NCBI RefSeq assembly: GCF_000963705.1
Contig: NZ_LAJY01000244.1
Location: 1-16,026 of the forward strand
Direction of reading: 5' to 3'
DNA from: Elstera litoralis
Lineage (GTDB): Bacteria; Pseudomonadota; Alphaproteobacteria; Elsterales; Elsteraceae
DNA: 16,026 nt
A model generated the notes under the pieces. It ran no database searches and was not told where the DNA came from. It was given only the letters and a program-made list of their open reading frames with translations. Both the position numbers and the translations under genes were made by a program. Positions 1-8,294 of this stretch are shown here, piece after piece. Position 1 is the stretch's first letter; the number at the start of each line of letters is the position of its first letter.

Positions 1-47
1 GCAGTAATGCGTGAAGCTAACCAGTACTAATACCCCGATCGGCTTGA
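1..47 (+). rRNA. rrl: 23S rRNA, 3' end only
   Basis: The first bases carry the conserved 3' terminal segment of bacterial 23S rRNA (GTGAAGCTAACCAGTACTAA, then a CGATCGGCTTG block typical of alphaproteobacteria). The rest of the gene lies upstream of the window. The exact mature 3' end cannot be fixed without the 5' partner strand of the terminal helix; I place it near 47. Confidence 0.88.
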
Positions 48-60
48 TCGCAAATCTTGC

Positions 61-83
61 GCTTCAGGATCTAATCCAGAAGC
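61..83 (+). other. hairpin just downstream of 23S rRNA
   Basis: GCTTC (61-65) and GGAT (67-70) pair with ATCC (74-77) and GAAGC (79-83), with one A/A mismatch and a CTA loop. No U-tract follows, so it is not a terminator. It could be a maturation or stability element in the 23S-5S spacer. The remaining spacer to 197 is A-rich; a weaker possible stem (CTCTG 155-159 with CAGAG 184-188) is the only other structure I see. Confidence 0.5.
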
Positions 84-197
84 AAAAACTCTCGCGCGCA
101 GCGGCAAACCCCACAACTAAACTCTCGCAAGTTCATTCCAAAAACCCAAATCAACTCTGATCGCAGCGCCAAAACGCCGCAAACAGAGTGTGTAAAC

Positions 198-227
198 GCC
201 CTCAACTAGGCCAAAGGCCGATAGGGC
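198..227 (+). repeat. rrn spacer hairpin repeat, copy 1 (diverged)
   Basis: Outer arms GCCCT (198-202) and AGGGC (223-227) enclose an asymmetric internal loop and an inner stem GGCC-AAA-GGCC. It is followed by a run of eight A. This is the most upstream copy of the family described at 467-611, and the only one in the 23S-5S spacer. Both stems differ in sequence from the other copies but keep pairing. Confidence 0.75.
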
Positions 228-241
228 AAAAAAAACACGTC

Positions 242-383
242 ATGCGGTTCGACAACCTGGTGGCCATAGCAAGGAGCCCGCACCCGATCCCATCCCGAAC
301 TCGGCCGTGAAAATCCTTAGCGCCAATGGTACTTTGTCTTAAGACACGGGAGAGTAGGTCGCTGCCAGGTCCTCAAACCGCAT
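242..383 (+). other. precursor-5S processing stem
   Basis: ATGCGGTT (242-249) is perfectly complementary to AACCGCAT (376-383), and the 5S gene lies between them. Such flanking helices bring the 5S precursor ends together for RNase processing. The pairing is seen directly; the processing role is inferred from other rRNA operons. Confidence 0.65.
254..371 (+). rRNA. rrf: 5S rRNA
   Basis: About 117 nt with the conserved 5S core CCCGATCCCATCCCGAACTC and a terminal helix formed by ACCTGG (255-260) and CCAGGT (365-370). The position after 23S and before the initiator tRNA is the usual alphaproteobacterial rRNA operon order. End coordinates are good to about two bases. Confidence 0.95.
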
Positions 384-393
384 AACAAAAAAC

Positions 394-421
394 GCCTTAA
401 GCAGCGCAACGCGCCATAGGC
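394..421 (+). repeat. rrn spacer hairpin repeat, copy 2 (diverged)
   Basis: Outer arms GCCT (394-397) and AGGC (418-421) with inner stem GCGC-AAC-GCGC, an internal loop TAAGCA on the 5' side and CAT on the 3' side, and A-runs on both flanks. It has the same architecture as the array at 467-611, with different but still complementary bases in the stems. Confidence 0.75.
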
Positions 422-466
422 AAAAAACAAAAAATCAACACACACTCACAGTCTCTCGAAAAAAAC

Positions 467-611
467 GTCCTCAAGTAGGCGCAAGCCGATAGGACAAAAA
501 AACGTCCTCAAGTAGCGCTACGCGCGGTAGGACAAAAAAACGTCCTCAAGTAGCGCTACGCGCGGTAGGACAAAAAATAAACGCGCTCAAGTAGGCGCAA
601 GCCGATAGCGC
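467..611 (+). repeat. tandem array of four hairpin repeats between 5S and tRNA-fMet
   Basis: Four units at 467-495, 504-533, 542-571 and 583-611, spaced 37-41 bp and separated by A-rich linkers. Each has a 5-bp outer stem, a conserved 5' internal loop CAAGTA, a short inner stem-loop, and G(A/G)T before the 3' outer arm. The outer stems are GTCCT/AGGAC in three units and GCGCT/AGCGC in the last. The inner stems are GGC-GCAA-GCC in the first and last units and GCGC-TAC-GCGC in the middle two. The arms co-vary, so selection on the folded form is likely. On the minus strand most stems are followed by T-runs, so the array could also end antisense transcription. I do not recognise the family. Confidence 0.85.
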
Positions 612-622
612 AAACATACAAA

Positions 623-699
<77 letters not shown>

Positions 700-707
700 A
701 ATTATAC

Positions 708-746
708 CGCCAAACCCCCCGCCAAAAACGGGGGGTTTGGCGTTTT
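708..746 (+). terminator. rho-independent terminator of the rRNA operon
   Basis: A perfect 14-bp stem: CGCCAAACCCCCCG (708-721) pairs with CGGGGGGTTTGGCG (729-742), with a 7-nt loop, followed by TTTT. It lies 8 bp after tRNA-fMet and 4 bp before the stop codon of the convergent hutC. On the minus strand the T-tract after the stem is poor, so it serves the rRNA operon mainly. Confidence 0.93.
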
Positions 747-750
747 ACCC

Positions 751-1508
751 CTATTTGGCCTTCGACGGCGCAAAATGGGCCACCAGCGCGTGACGATCGC
801 CCGGATAGGTGAGGCGGACAAAGGTGAGGAAAGCGCCCGCGTTCCAGGTGCGGCGATCGACAACAAGGCACGGGCTGCGCGGCGGAATATCTAGCATGTC
901 GGCGGTTTTCGTATCAGCGGCGACGGCGCGAACCTGATGTTCGGCGGAACTCCACGGCACGCGGCCCAGCAACCAAGGCCCCGGCGCGATGGCCTCAAAC
1001 GGCTCGGCCTCGGCGTCAGGCACTGCCGTGAGATTGATGAGGCGGCTTTCTAAACAGAAGGCTTGCGCCCCGCCCGATGCCGCGCGGTAAGCGCCAGAAC
1101 CGCATCGGCGGGCGTTACTTCCAGCCGTTTGCGGTCTTCGGCGATGCTCAATCGTCTCAGCCGGGTGAGGCGCTCGTAGCCATAGGTGAGCCCGAGCGCC
1201 TCGACCTCCTGTTTTATGTCCCGAATATCCAAAATCGCCGATTCGGCCCTGGGATAAGCGACGAAACTGCCCGATTTGCGCCGCCGCTCGATCAACCCGG
1301 CTTTGACCATCTGCGTCAAAACCTTATTCACCGTCATCCGCGAACAGCCGTAATGGGCGGCAAGTTCCACCTCGAACTGAAGGCGATGGCCCGGCGGCCA
1401 CGCGCCCGACAGGATATTGCCCTCGATCTCGTCGTAGATTTTTTGGTGGAGCGAGGCGGGCCGGTCGGCTGAGTCCGGGCGCACATCGGGGGCGAAATTC
1501 GTATCCAT
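751..1508 (-). pseudogene. hutC: HutC, GntR-family repressor of histidine utilisation (one frameshift)
   Basis: HutC represses hut genes and is released by urocanate. The N-terminal part (start at 1508, about 145 codons) has a GntR winged helix (residues about 20-85, with the recognition segment CSRMTVNKVLTQMVKAGLIE) and the beginning of the UTRA ligand-binding domain. The frame breaks near 1068-1071, where one G is missing from a G-run on the coding strand. The next frame continues as AQAFCLESRLINLTAVPDAE and runs through the UTRA domain to TAG at 751-753. Restoring the base gives 252 aa, normal for HutC. It lies 9 bp after hutF in one transcription unit, so it is probably autoregulated through the hutF-hutI gap. 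No other damage is visible, so a sequence error is more likely than decay. Confidence 0.9.
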
Positions 1509-1517
1509 CGGCGTATT

Positions 1518-2867
1518 TTACGCGAGCGCCAGCAGCGCCGCCATCGTTGCGTGAAACCGCCGTTCAATCGCGTCGCGCTGGCGATGCCGTCCGCCCGCCA
1601 CCTGTTTGCGGCCCGCGACCCAAACGCAGTCCGGGCGGCCCTGGTTGGCGAAGATCCAGGCGTCGAGAATCGCATCGTCTGGCATCGTCGCAATCCCCGT
1701 CGCGGTCAGGCTGATGAAATCGGCGGGATGATCGGGAGCAAGGCCGACTTTCGTGCCGAGGGCGCGGCCACCGCCCAGCAGCGCATCCTCGAACAGCCGC
1801 CGCCCGGTGGACTGCCCCGCGCGCGTCATCACATTGCGCGAGCGATGCTTAAAGCGCTGGGAATATTCCAGCAGGCGCAATTCGTCGGGCAGGCCGATGA
1901 GAATATTCGAATCGGACCCGATGCCGAAAACGCCCCCGGCCTCAGTGAAGGGAACCGCGTCGAAAATCCCATCGCCCAGATTAGCCTCGGTGATTGGGCA
2001 TAGGCCTGCGACCGCGCCCGACTGTGCCAAGCGCGCCGTTTCGTCCGCCGTCATATGGGTGGCATGCACGAGGCACCAGTTGGGCGTCACCGCGCAGTGA
2101 TCGAACAGCCATTGCACGGGCCGCGCGCCGGACCAAGCAAGGCAATCCTCCACCTCTTTCACCTGCTCGGCGATATGGATGTGCACCGGCGCGTCGCCCG
2201 CCAGCGGGATCAGGTGCGCGAGTTCCTCCGGGGTTACGGCGCGTAGGCTGTGAGGCGCAAGGCCGACGCGGGCTGCCGGGAGATCGGCCACGGCGGCGCG
2301 GCAACCGTCGAGCAATCGGGCGAACCTATCGAGATCGTTGATAAAGCGCCGCTGCCCGTCCGCCGGGGCCGCGCTGCCGAAGCCGGAATGGGCGTAGAAG
2401 ACCGGCAGCAGCGTAAGGCCAATGCCGGTTTCGGCGGCAGCGGCGGCGATGCGGGCCGCCATTTCCGCCGGGTCCGCATAGGGGCGACCGTCGGGGGCAT
2501 GGTGCAGGTAGTGAAACTCGCCGACGCGCGAAAACCCGGCTTCCAGCATTTCCATGTAAAGCTGGCTTGCGATTGCCTCTACCTGATCGGGCGTGAGCGC
2601 GAGGGCGAAGCGGTACATCAGCGTCCGCCAACTCCAAAAACTATCGGGGCCGGGGCCGCGCACTTCCGCGAGGCCGGCCATGCTGCGTTGAAACGCGTGG
2701 CTGTGTAGATTGGGCATGCCGGGCAGGAGAATGGCGTGCCGTTCGTCCCCCGGCTGCGCGGGCACACCGGCGGCGAGCGCGGCGATGCGGCCCCCGTCGA
2801 TTTCCAGCCGAACATCCTGCTGCCAGCCCTGGGGTGTGAGCGCGCGCTGTGCGTGAATACCCGTCAT
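1518..2867 (-). CDS. hutF: formimidoylglutamate deiminase
   Basis: HutF hydrolyses N-formimino-L-glutamate to N-formyl-L-glutamate and ammonia in the cytosol, the fourth step of the five-step histidine pathway. It is a metal-dependent amidohydrolase: HSH at residues 55-57 (after LLPGMPNL) supplies two metal ligands, and later VHIHIAEQ, HATHM and GIGSDSNI segments fit the remaining ligands and the catalytic aspartate. I chose the ATG at 2867 (449 aa) because GAGGG lies 8 bases upstream and the protein then begins MTGIHAQRAL, where relatives begin. The longer start at 2921 would lie on the operator and promoter. Having both hutF and hutG indicates the route through formylglutamate rather than direct formamide release. 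The frame is intact. Confidence 0.95.
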   Translation of the reverse strand: MTGIHAQRALTPQGWQQDVRLEIDGGRIAALAAGVPAQPGDERHAILLPGMPNLHSHAFQRSMAGLAEVRGPGPDSFWSWRTLMYRFALALTPDQVEAIASQLYMEMLEAGFSRVGEFHYLHHAPDGRPYADPAEMAARIAAAAAETGIGLTLLPVFYAHSGFGSAAPADGQRRFINDLDRFARLLDGCRAAVADLPAARVGLAPHSLRAVTPEELAHLIPLAGDAPVHIHIAEQVKEVEDCLAWSGARPVQWLFDHCAVTPNWCLVHATHMTADETARLAQSGAVAGLCPITEANLGDGIFDAVPFTEAGGVFGIGSDSNILIGLPDELRLLEYSQRFKHRSRNVMTRAGQSTGRRLFEDALLGGGRALGTKVGLAPDHPADFISLTATGIATMPDDAILDAWIFANQGRPDCVWVAGRKQVAGGRHRQRDAIERRFHATMAALLALA

Positions 2868-2905
2868 ACTGGCAGCCCTCGTCATCGGTTCGGTCCAGAA
2901 AGCGC

Positions 2906-2934
2906 TTGCGTCGCTTTTCATTATGTCTATACAT
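2906..2934 (+). promoter_or_regulatory. hutI promoter with probable HutC operator
   Basis: The operator candidate is ATGTCTATACAT (2923-2934), a near-palindrome with ATGT and ACAT arms of the kind bound by HutC-type GntR repressors. It overlaps a possible -10 box TATACA (2928-2933), with a possible -35 TTGCGT (2906-2911) and a 16-bp spacer. On the minus strand CATAAT (2920-2925) could be the hutF -10 box. One repressor dimer here could therefore shut both directions. The palindrome is seen directly; the assignment to HutC rests on context. Confidence 0.65.
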
Positions 2935-2964
2935 TATCGGACGAAAAGGAAAGAGGCGCGCCCG

Positions 2965-4215
2965 ATGTCATCCCAATTTTCAGCCCCCCATCCTGGCCCC
3001 ACCGAAGCCTGCGAGCGACTGTGGCGGAATGCAAGATTGGCGACGCTGAACCCGGATTTGCCGGGGCTTGGCCTCGTTGAGGCCGGGGCGATTGCGGTTG
3101 CGGGCGGGCGCATTCTCTATGCCGGGCCGGAAGCGGCGCTACCGCCCGCCTATCGGGCGGCGGATGCGGTGATCGACTGCGGCAATCGCTGGATCACCCC
3201 CGGCTTGATCGACTGTCACACCCATCTCGTCCACGCGGGCAATCGCGCCCATGAGTTTGAACTACGCCTCAATGGCGCAAGCTATGAGGAGATCGCGCGG
3301 GCGGGCGGCGGGATCGTCTCGTCGGTCAGCGCGTTTCGCGCCGCGAGCGAGGACCAGCTAACCGCCGAATCGCTGCCACGCCTGGACGCGCTGATGGCGG
3401 AAGGCGTGACGACCATCGAGATTAAATCCGGCTATGGGCTGGACCGGGAAAACGAGGGCAAGGCCCTGCGCGTGGCCCGCCGCCTGGGCCGCGAGCGCGA
3501 TATTAGCGTGCGGACCACCTTTTTGGGCGCGCACGCGCTGCCGCCGGAATTCAAGAATAATCAAACGGGCTATCTCGACCGGGTAATCGCCGACATGCTC
3601 CCGGCGCTGGCGGCGGACGGCCTAGTCGATGCGGTCGATGGGTTTTGCGAAAATGTCGCTTTCTCGCCCGCCGAAATGCGGCGCGTGTTCGAGGCGGCAA
3701 AAGCCCTGGGGCTTCCGGTGAAGCTGCACGCCGATCAGCTCTCTAACCTCAACGGCGCGGCGCTGGCGGCGGAGTTTGGCGCGCTGTCCGCCGATCATCT
3801 GGAGTTTACCGACGAAGCGGGCGTGGTTGCGATGAAGCAGGCGGGCACGGTGGCGGTGATTCTGCCGGGGGCCTTTTACTTCATCCGCGAAACCCAAAAG
3901 CCGCCGCTCGATCTATTTCGCAAGCACGGCGTGCCGATGGCGCTGGCGACCGACAATAACCCCGGCACCGCGCCGCTTACGTCGTTGCTGCTGACGCTGA
4001 ATATGGCCGCGACCCTGTTCCGCATGACGGTCGATGAATGTCTGGCCGGGGTAACGCGCGAGGCCGCCCGAGCCCTCGGGCTTCAGGCCGAGGTCGGGAC
4101 GCTGGAAGCCGGGAAATGGGCCGATTTCGCCCTGTGGAACATCGAGCGCCCGGCGGAACTCGTCTACCGCATGGGCTTTAACCCGCTACACGCCCGCGTT
4201 TGGCGGGGGCAATAG
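2965..4215 (+). CDS. hutI: imidazolonepropionase
   Basis: HutI opens the ring of 4-imidazolone-5-propionate to give N-formimino-L-glutamate. It is an amidohydrolase-fold enzyme: HTH at residues 85-87 in ITPGLIDCHTHLVHAG binds the metal, VKLHADQLS carries a further histidine, and LATDNNPGTAPL holds the catalytic aspartate. The ATG at 2965 gives 416 aa, close to family size, with GAGG 8 bases upstream. An in-frame ATG at 2923 lies inside the operator and is rejected. It is first of the rightward hut operon; hutH follows after 25 bp. The frame is intact. Confidence 0.96.
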   Translation: MSSQFSAPHPGPTEACERLWRNARLATLNPDLPGLGLVEAGAIAVAGGRILYAGPEAALPPAYRAADAVIDCGNRWITPGLIDCHTHLVHAGNRAHEFELRLNGASYEEIARAGGGIVSSVSAFRAASEDQLTAESLPRLDALMAEGVTTIEIKSGYGLDRENEGKALRVARRLGRERDISVRTTFLGAHALPPEFKNNQTGYLDRVIADMLPALAADGLVDAVDGFCENVAFSPAEMRRVFEAAKALGLPVKLHADQLSNLNGAALAAEFGALSADHLEFTDEAGVVAMKQAGTVAVILPGAFYFIRETQKPPLDLFRKHGVPMALATDNNPGTAPLTSLLLTLNMAATLFRMTVDECLAGVTREAARALGLQAEVGTLEAGKWADFALWNIERPAELVYRMGFNPLHARVWRGQ

Positions 4216-4240
4216 CCCTTTCTTTTAGAGGATTTTCCCC

Positions 4241-5776
4241 ATGAGTCTCACGCTTCATCCCGGCGCGGTGCCGCTCGCGACCTTCGAGACGCTCTATTGG
4301 ACCGGGGCGGCGGCGAAGATCGATGCCTCGTTTCATCCGGGCGTCGAAAAGGCAGCGGCGCGGATTGCCGAGATTGCCGGGGGCGACGCGCCGGTCTACG
4401 GCATCAATACGGCTTCGGCAAACTCGCCAGCATCCGCATCGCCCCCCAAGACGTGACCGTGCTTCAGCGCAATTTGATCCTCTCCCACTGCTGCGGGGTG
4501 GGGGAGCCGCTGGCGAACGATATCGTGCGGCTGATTATGGCGCTAAAGCTCGTCTCGCTCGGGCGCGGGGCCTCGGGCGTGCGGCTTGGGGTGATAACGC
4601 TCATCGAAGCGATGCTGGAGCGGGGCGTGACGCCGGTTATTCCCGAAAAAGGCTCGGTCGGTGCGTCGGGGGATCTGGCCCCGCTGGCCCATATGGCGGC
4701 GGTGATGATTGGCGAAGGCGAGGCTTTTTACGGGGGTGAGCGGCTGCCGGGGGCGGAAGCGCTGGCCCGCGCCGGGCTTCACCCGATTGTGCTCGCGGCC
4801 AAAGAGGGCCTCGCCCTCATCAATGGCACTCAGGTTTCCACGGCTTTGGCGCTGGTCGGCCTGTTCCGCGCCCATCGCGCCGCGCAATCGGCGCTGATAA
4901 CCGGGGCGCTGTCGACCGACGCGGCGATGGGCTCCTCCGCGCCGTTTCATCCCGATATTCACATGCTGCGCGGCCATCGCGGCCAGATCGATGCGGCGAC
5001 GGCGCTGCGCGGCCTGCTCGACGGCTCGCCGATCCGCGCCAGCCACAGCCAGGGCGACGAGCGCGTGCAAGACCCCTATTGCATCCGCTGTCAGCCGCAG
5101 GTCGATGGCGCGTGTTTGGATCTGCTGCGCCAGGTGGCGCGGACGCTCGAAATCGAGGCGAATGCTGTTACCGATAATCCGCTGGTCCTGTCCGATAATT
5201 CGGTCGTCTCCGGCGGGAATTTCCATGCGGAACCGGTGGCCTTTGCCGCCGATCAAATCGCGCTGGCGGTCTGCGAGATCGGCGCGATTGCCCAGCGCCG
5301 CATTGCGCTGCTGGTCGATCCGGCGCTCTCCTACGGGCTGCCCGCCTTTCTGGCGAAAGCGCCGGGGCTCAACTCCGGGCTGATGATTGCCGAAGTCACC
5401 TCGGCGGCGCTGATGTCGGAAAATAAGCAGATGGCGCATCCGGCCTCGGTCGATTCAACGCCGACCTCCGCCAATCAGGAAGATCACGTTTCGATGGCCT
5501 GCCACGGCGCGCGGCGGCTGCTGGCGATGACCGAAAACCTGTTTGCGATTATCGGCATCGAAGCGCTGACGGCGGCCCAAGGCATCGAGTTTCGCGCGCC
5601 GCTCGTCACCAGCCCCGCCCTGCAAAAAAGTGATCGGCACGATCCGGGCGGTCGTCCCGACCCTGGAGGTCGATCGCTATATGGCCCCCGATTTGAAAGC
5701 GGCGCGCGACCTTGTGGCAAACGGGCAGCTTACCGGGGCCGTCGCGCCGGGCCTGCTGCCCAGCTTGGAGGCCTAA
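4241..5776 (+). pseudogene. hutH: histidine ammonia-lyase (two frameshifts)
   Basis: HutH deaminates L-histidine to trans-urocanate, the entry step. It starts at ATG 4241 with AGAGGA 8 bases upstream. After VYGINT the frame breaks at about 4410 (one base missing) and resumes as GFGKLASIRIAPQDVTVLQ. At the six-A run 5624-5629 one extra base breaks it again; the true frame continues as VIGTIRAVVPTLEVDRYMAP and ends at TAA 5774-5776. Joined, it is 511 aa, the usual size. The Ala-Ser-Gly that cyclises to the MIO cofactor (GSVGASGDLAPLAH) then falls at residues 142-144, as in the well-known Pseudomonas enzyme. The conserved NQEDHVSM segment is present. The two indels offset each other in length, which points to sequence error. 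It is 1 bp from hutG. Confidence 0.93.
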
Positions 5777-5777
5777 G

Positions 5778-6578
5778 ATGGCGGTTGTTGAGATCGACGA
5801 GGGCGACTCGCCCCTGATTCTCGGCTTTCCCCATACGGGGACCGAGGTTCCCGCCGATATTGCCGCGCGGCTGAACGATGTGGGTCAGCAGTTGGCCGAT
5901 ACCGACTGGCATATTCACGAACTGTACAACGGCCTGGTACCAGGGGTGACGCGCGTGCGCGCCACCTTTCACCGCTATGTGATCGACGCCAACCGCGACC
6001 CGAGCGGCACCAGCCTCTATCCGGGGCAGAATACCACCGGGCTCATCCCCGAAACCGATTTCGACAATCAACCGCTGTGGCGGGACGGGCAGGGGCCGAC
6101 GGCGGTCGATATCGCCGACCGGCTGGCGCGGTTTCACGCGCCCTATCATGCGGCGCTGGCGGCGCAAATCGCGCGCGTTAAAGCCCGGCATGGGGTGGCT
6201 ATCCTCTATGATTGCCACTCGATCCGCTCCCGCATCCCGTTTCTGTTCGACGGCAAGCTGCCCGATTTCAATATCGGCACCGATAGTGGGCGCACCTGTG
6301 ATGCCCGTCTGGAAGCCGCCGCCGTGGCCGTCACGTCGCAAGCCCCCGGCTATAGCACCGTACTCAACGGGCGTTTCAAAGGCGGCTGGACGACGCGCCA
6401 TTACGGCACGCCCGACCGCCAGGTTCACGCGATCCAGATGGAACTCACCCAATCGAGCTATCTTGCGACCGAAACCGCGCCGTTTGCCTATGATTCTACC
6501 AAGGCCGCCAAGCTCCGCCCAATTTTGGCGGACCTCTTGCAGCGCCTCGTGCATCTCGCCCCCCGCTTGCCCCGATAA
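5778..6578 (+). CDS. hutG: N-formylglutamate deformylase
   Basis: HutG hydrolyses N-formyl-L-glutamate to glutamate and formate, the last step of the pathway and the partner of HutF. 266 aa. Family segments are GFPHTGTEVP near the N-terminus, YDCHSIRSRIPFLF in the middle (the His is a likely metal ligand), RFKGGWTTRHYG, and HAIQMELTQSSYL near the C-terminus. The start at 5778 lies 1 bp after the hutH stop, and its ribosome site (GGAGG) lies within the hutH end, so translational coupling is likely. An upstream in-frame start at 5712 would overlap hutH and is rejected. The frame is intact. Confidence 0.95.
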   Translation: MAVVEIDEGDSPLILGFPHTGTEVPADIAARLNDVGQQLADTDWHIHELYNGLVPGVTRVRATFHRYVIDANRDPSGTSLYPGQNTTGLIPETDFDNQPLWRDGQGPTAVDIADRLARFHAPYHAALAAQIARVKARHGVAILYDCHSIRSRIPFLFDGKLPDFNIGTDSGRTCDARLEAAAVAVTSQAPGYSTVLNGRFKGGWTTRHYGTPDRQVHAIQMELTQSSYLATETAPFAYDSTKAAKLRPILADLLQRLVHLAPRLPR

Positions 6579-6588
6579 GGACCCCGCC

Positions 6589-8262
6589 ATGACCAACCCT
6601 CGGCACAATATCCGCACCGTCCGGGCCCCGCGCGGGCGCACCCTGAACGCCAAAAGCTGGATGACCGAAGCGCCGCTGCGCATGCTGATGAATAATCTCG
6701 ATCCCGAAGTGGCGGAAAACCCGAATGAGCTGGTCGTGTACGGCGGCATTGGGCGGGCGGCGCGGACCTGGGCGGATTTCGATCAGATCGTCGCGACGCT
6801 CAAAACCTTGACCGAGGAGGAGACGCTGCTGGTGCAATCCGGCAAGCCGGTCGGCGTGTTTCGCACCCATAAGCACGCCCCGCGCGTGTTGATCGCCAAT
6901 TCCAACCTCGTGCCCCATTGGGCCACTTGGGATCATTTCAACGAACTCGATAAGAAGGGTCTGGCCATGTACGGCCAGATGACGGCGGGGTCGTGGATCT
7001 ATATCGGCACCCAAGGCATCGTGCAGGGAACCTATGAAACCTTCGTCGAAGCCGGGCGGCAGCATTACGGCGGTAGCCTTAAAGGCAAATGGATTCTGAC
7101 GGGCGGCCTCGGCGGCATGGGCGGCGCGCAGCCCTTGGCGGCGGTGATGGCCGGGGCCTGCTGCCTTGCGGTCGAGTGCAATCCCGATTCCATCGACTTC
7201 CGCCTGCGCACCCGTTACGTCGACGCCAAGGCCGAAACCCTGGATGAGGCGCTAGAGATGATCGCGCGCTGGACGAAAGCTGGCGAGGCGAAATCGGTGG
7301 GATTGCTGGGCAATACCGCCGATATTCTGCCGGAACTGGTGCGGCGAGGGGTGCGGCCCGATATCGTCACCGATCAAACGTCGGCGCACGATCCGATCAA
7401 CGGCTATCTGCCGAAAGGTTGGAGCCTTGCGGAGTGGCGCGAGAAGCGCGTGAGCGATCCGAAGGCGGTGGAAAAAGCCGCGCGCGCCTCGATGCGCGAG
7501 CATGTCGAAGCCATGCTGGCCTTCTGGAACGCCGGAGTTCCGACGCTCGACTACGGCAATAATATCCGCCAAGTCGCGCAGGACGAAGGGCTGGAAAACG
7601 CCTTCGCCTTCCCCGGCTTCGTGCCCGCCTATATCCGCCCGCTGTTCTGCCGGGGCATCGGGCCGTTCCGCTGGGCCGCCCTCTCCGGCGATCCCGAGGA
7701 TATTTACAAGACCGACGCCAAGGTGAAAGAACTCACTCCCGGCAATACCCATTTGCACCATTGGCTCGATATGGCCCGCGAGCGTATCGCCTTCCAAGGC
7801 CTGCCCGCGCGGATTTGCTGGGTTGGCCTCGGCGACCGCGAGCGCCTGGGGCTCGCTTTCAATGAAATGGTGCGCACGGGCGAATTGAGCGCACCGATTG
7901 TGATTGGCCGCGACCATCTCGATTCGGGCTCGGTCGCCTCGCCGAACCGCGAAACTGAGGCAATGAAGGACGGGTCCGACGCCGTGTCGGACTGGCCGCT
8001 GCTGAACGCGCTGTTGAATACCGCCTCCGGGGCAACCTGGGTGTCGCTACACCACGGCGGCGGCGTCGGCATGGGCTTTTCCCAGCATTCGGGCATGGTC
8101 ATTTGCTGCGACGGCACCGATGACGCCGCCGAGCGCATCGGGCGCGTGCTGTGGAACGATCCGGCGACGGGCGTCATGCGCCACGCCGACGCGGGTTATG
8201 ACATCGCGCTCGACTGCGCGCGGGAAAAGGGCCTGCGCCTGCCGGGTATCTTGGGGAATTAA
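6589..8262 (+). CDS. hutU: urocanate hydratase
   Basis: HutU converts urocanate to 4-imidazolone-5-propionate using tightly bound NAD+ as an electrophile. 557 aa, the standard family length, beginning NPRHNIRTVRAPRGRTL. Family segments seen: QSGKPVGVFRTHKHAPRVLI, the glycine-rich dinucleotide site GGLGGMGGAQPLAA, DQTSAHDPINGYLP, and GNNIRQVAQDEGLENAFAFP followed by FVPAYIRPLFCRGIGPFRW. Start ATG 6589 has AAGGA overlapping the hutG stop, a 10-bp gap. Upstream in-frame codons read through hutG and are noncoding. The stop codon sits in a small GGGGA/TCCCC inverted repeat (8253-8267). The frame is intact. Confidence 0.97.
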   Translation: MTNPRHNIRTVRAPRGRTLNAKSWMTEAPLRMLMNNLDPEVAENPNELVVYGGIGRAARTWADFDQIVATLKTLTEEETLLVQSGKPVGVFRTHKHAPRVLIANSNLVPHWATWDHFNELDKKGLAMYGQMTAGSWIYIGTQGIVQGTYETFVEAGRQHYGGSLKGKWILTGGLGGMGGAQPLAAVMAGACCLAVECNPDSIDFRLRTRYVDAKAETLDEALEMIARWTKAGEAKSVGLLGNTADILPELVRRGVRPDIVTDQTSAHDPINGYLPKGWSLAEWREKRVSDPKAVEKAARASMREHVEAMLAFWNAGVPTLDYGNNIRQVAQDEGLENAFAFPGFVPAYIRPLFCRGIGPFRWAALSGDPEDIYKTDAKVKELTPGNTHLHHWLDMARERIAFQGLPARICWVGLGDRERLGLAFNEMVRTGELSAPIVIGRDHLDSGSVASPNRETEAMKDGSDAVSDWPLLNALLNTASGATWVSLHHGGGVGMGFSQHSGMVICCDGTDDAAERIGRVLWNDPATGVMRHADAGYDIALDCAREKGLRLPGILGN

Positions 8263-8294
8263 TCCCCTTTCAGTGTAGAAAAGGAACTGCCCCC

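Noticed and set aside
467..611. CRISPR-like array with 37-41 bp period
   Set aside because: The linkers are A-runs, not unique spacers; the repeats differ from each other by paired changes; and no cas gene is nearby.
751..1023. A separate 90-codon gene starting GTG at 1023
   Set aside because: It is the C-terminal UTRA part of HutC; the same frame continues upstream with conserved HutC sequence to the frameshift.
2868..2921. Longer hutF start at 2921 and longer hutI start at 2923
   Set aside because: Both would overlap the palindrome and probable -10 boxes, and neither has a ribosome site; internal starts at 2867 and 2965 do.
4543..5439. 298-codon open frame on the minus strand
   Set aside because: It is antisense to hutH, whose protein is clearly conserved; the product is rich in Arg, Gly and Gln with no recognisable domain, typical of GC-rich shadow frames.
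5730..6749. 339-codon open frame on the minus strand
   Set aside because: Antisense to hutG and the start of hutU; low-complexity composition and no family motif.
8253..8267. GGGGA/TCCCC inverted repeat as a terminator after hutU
   Set aside because: The stem is only 5 bp, spans the stop codon and is followed by just TTT; hutD belongs to the same operon.
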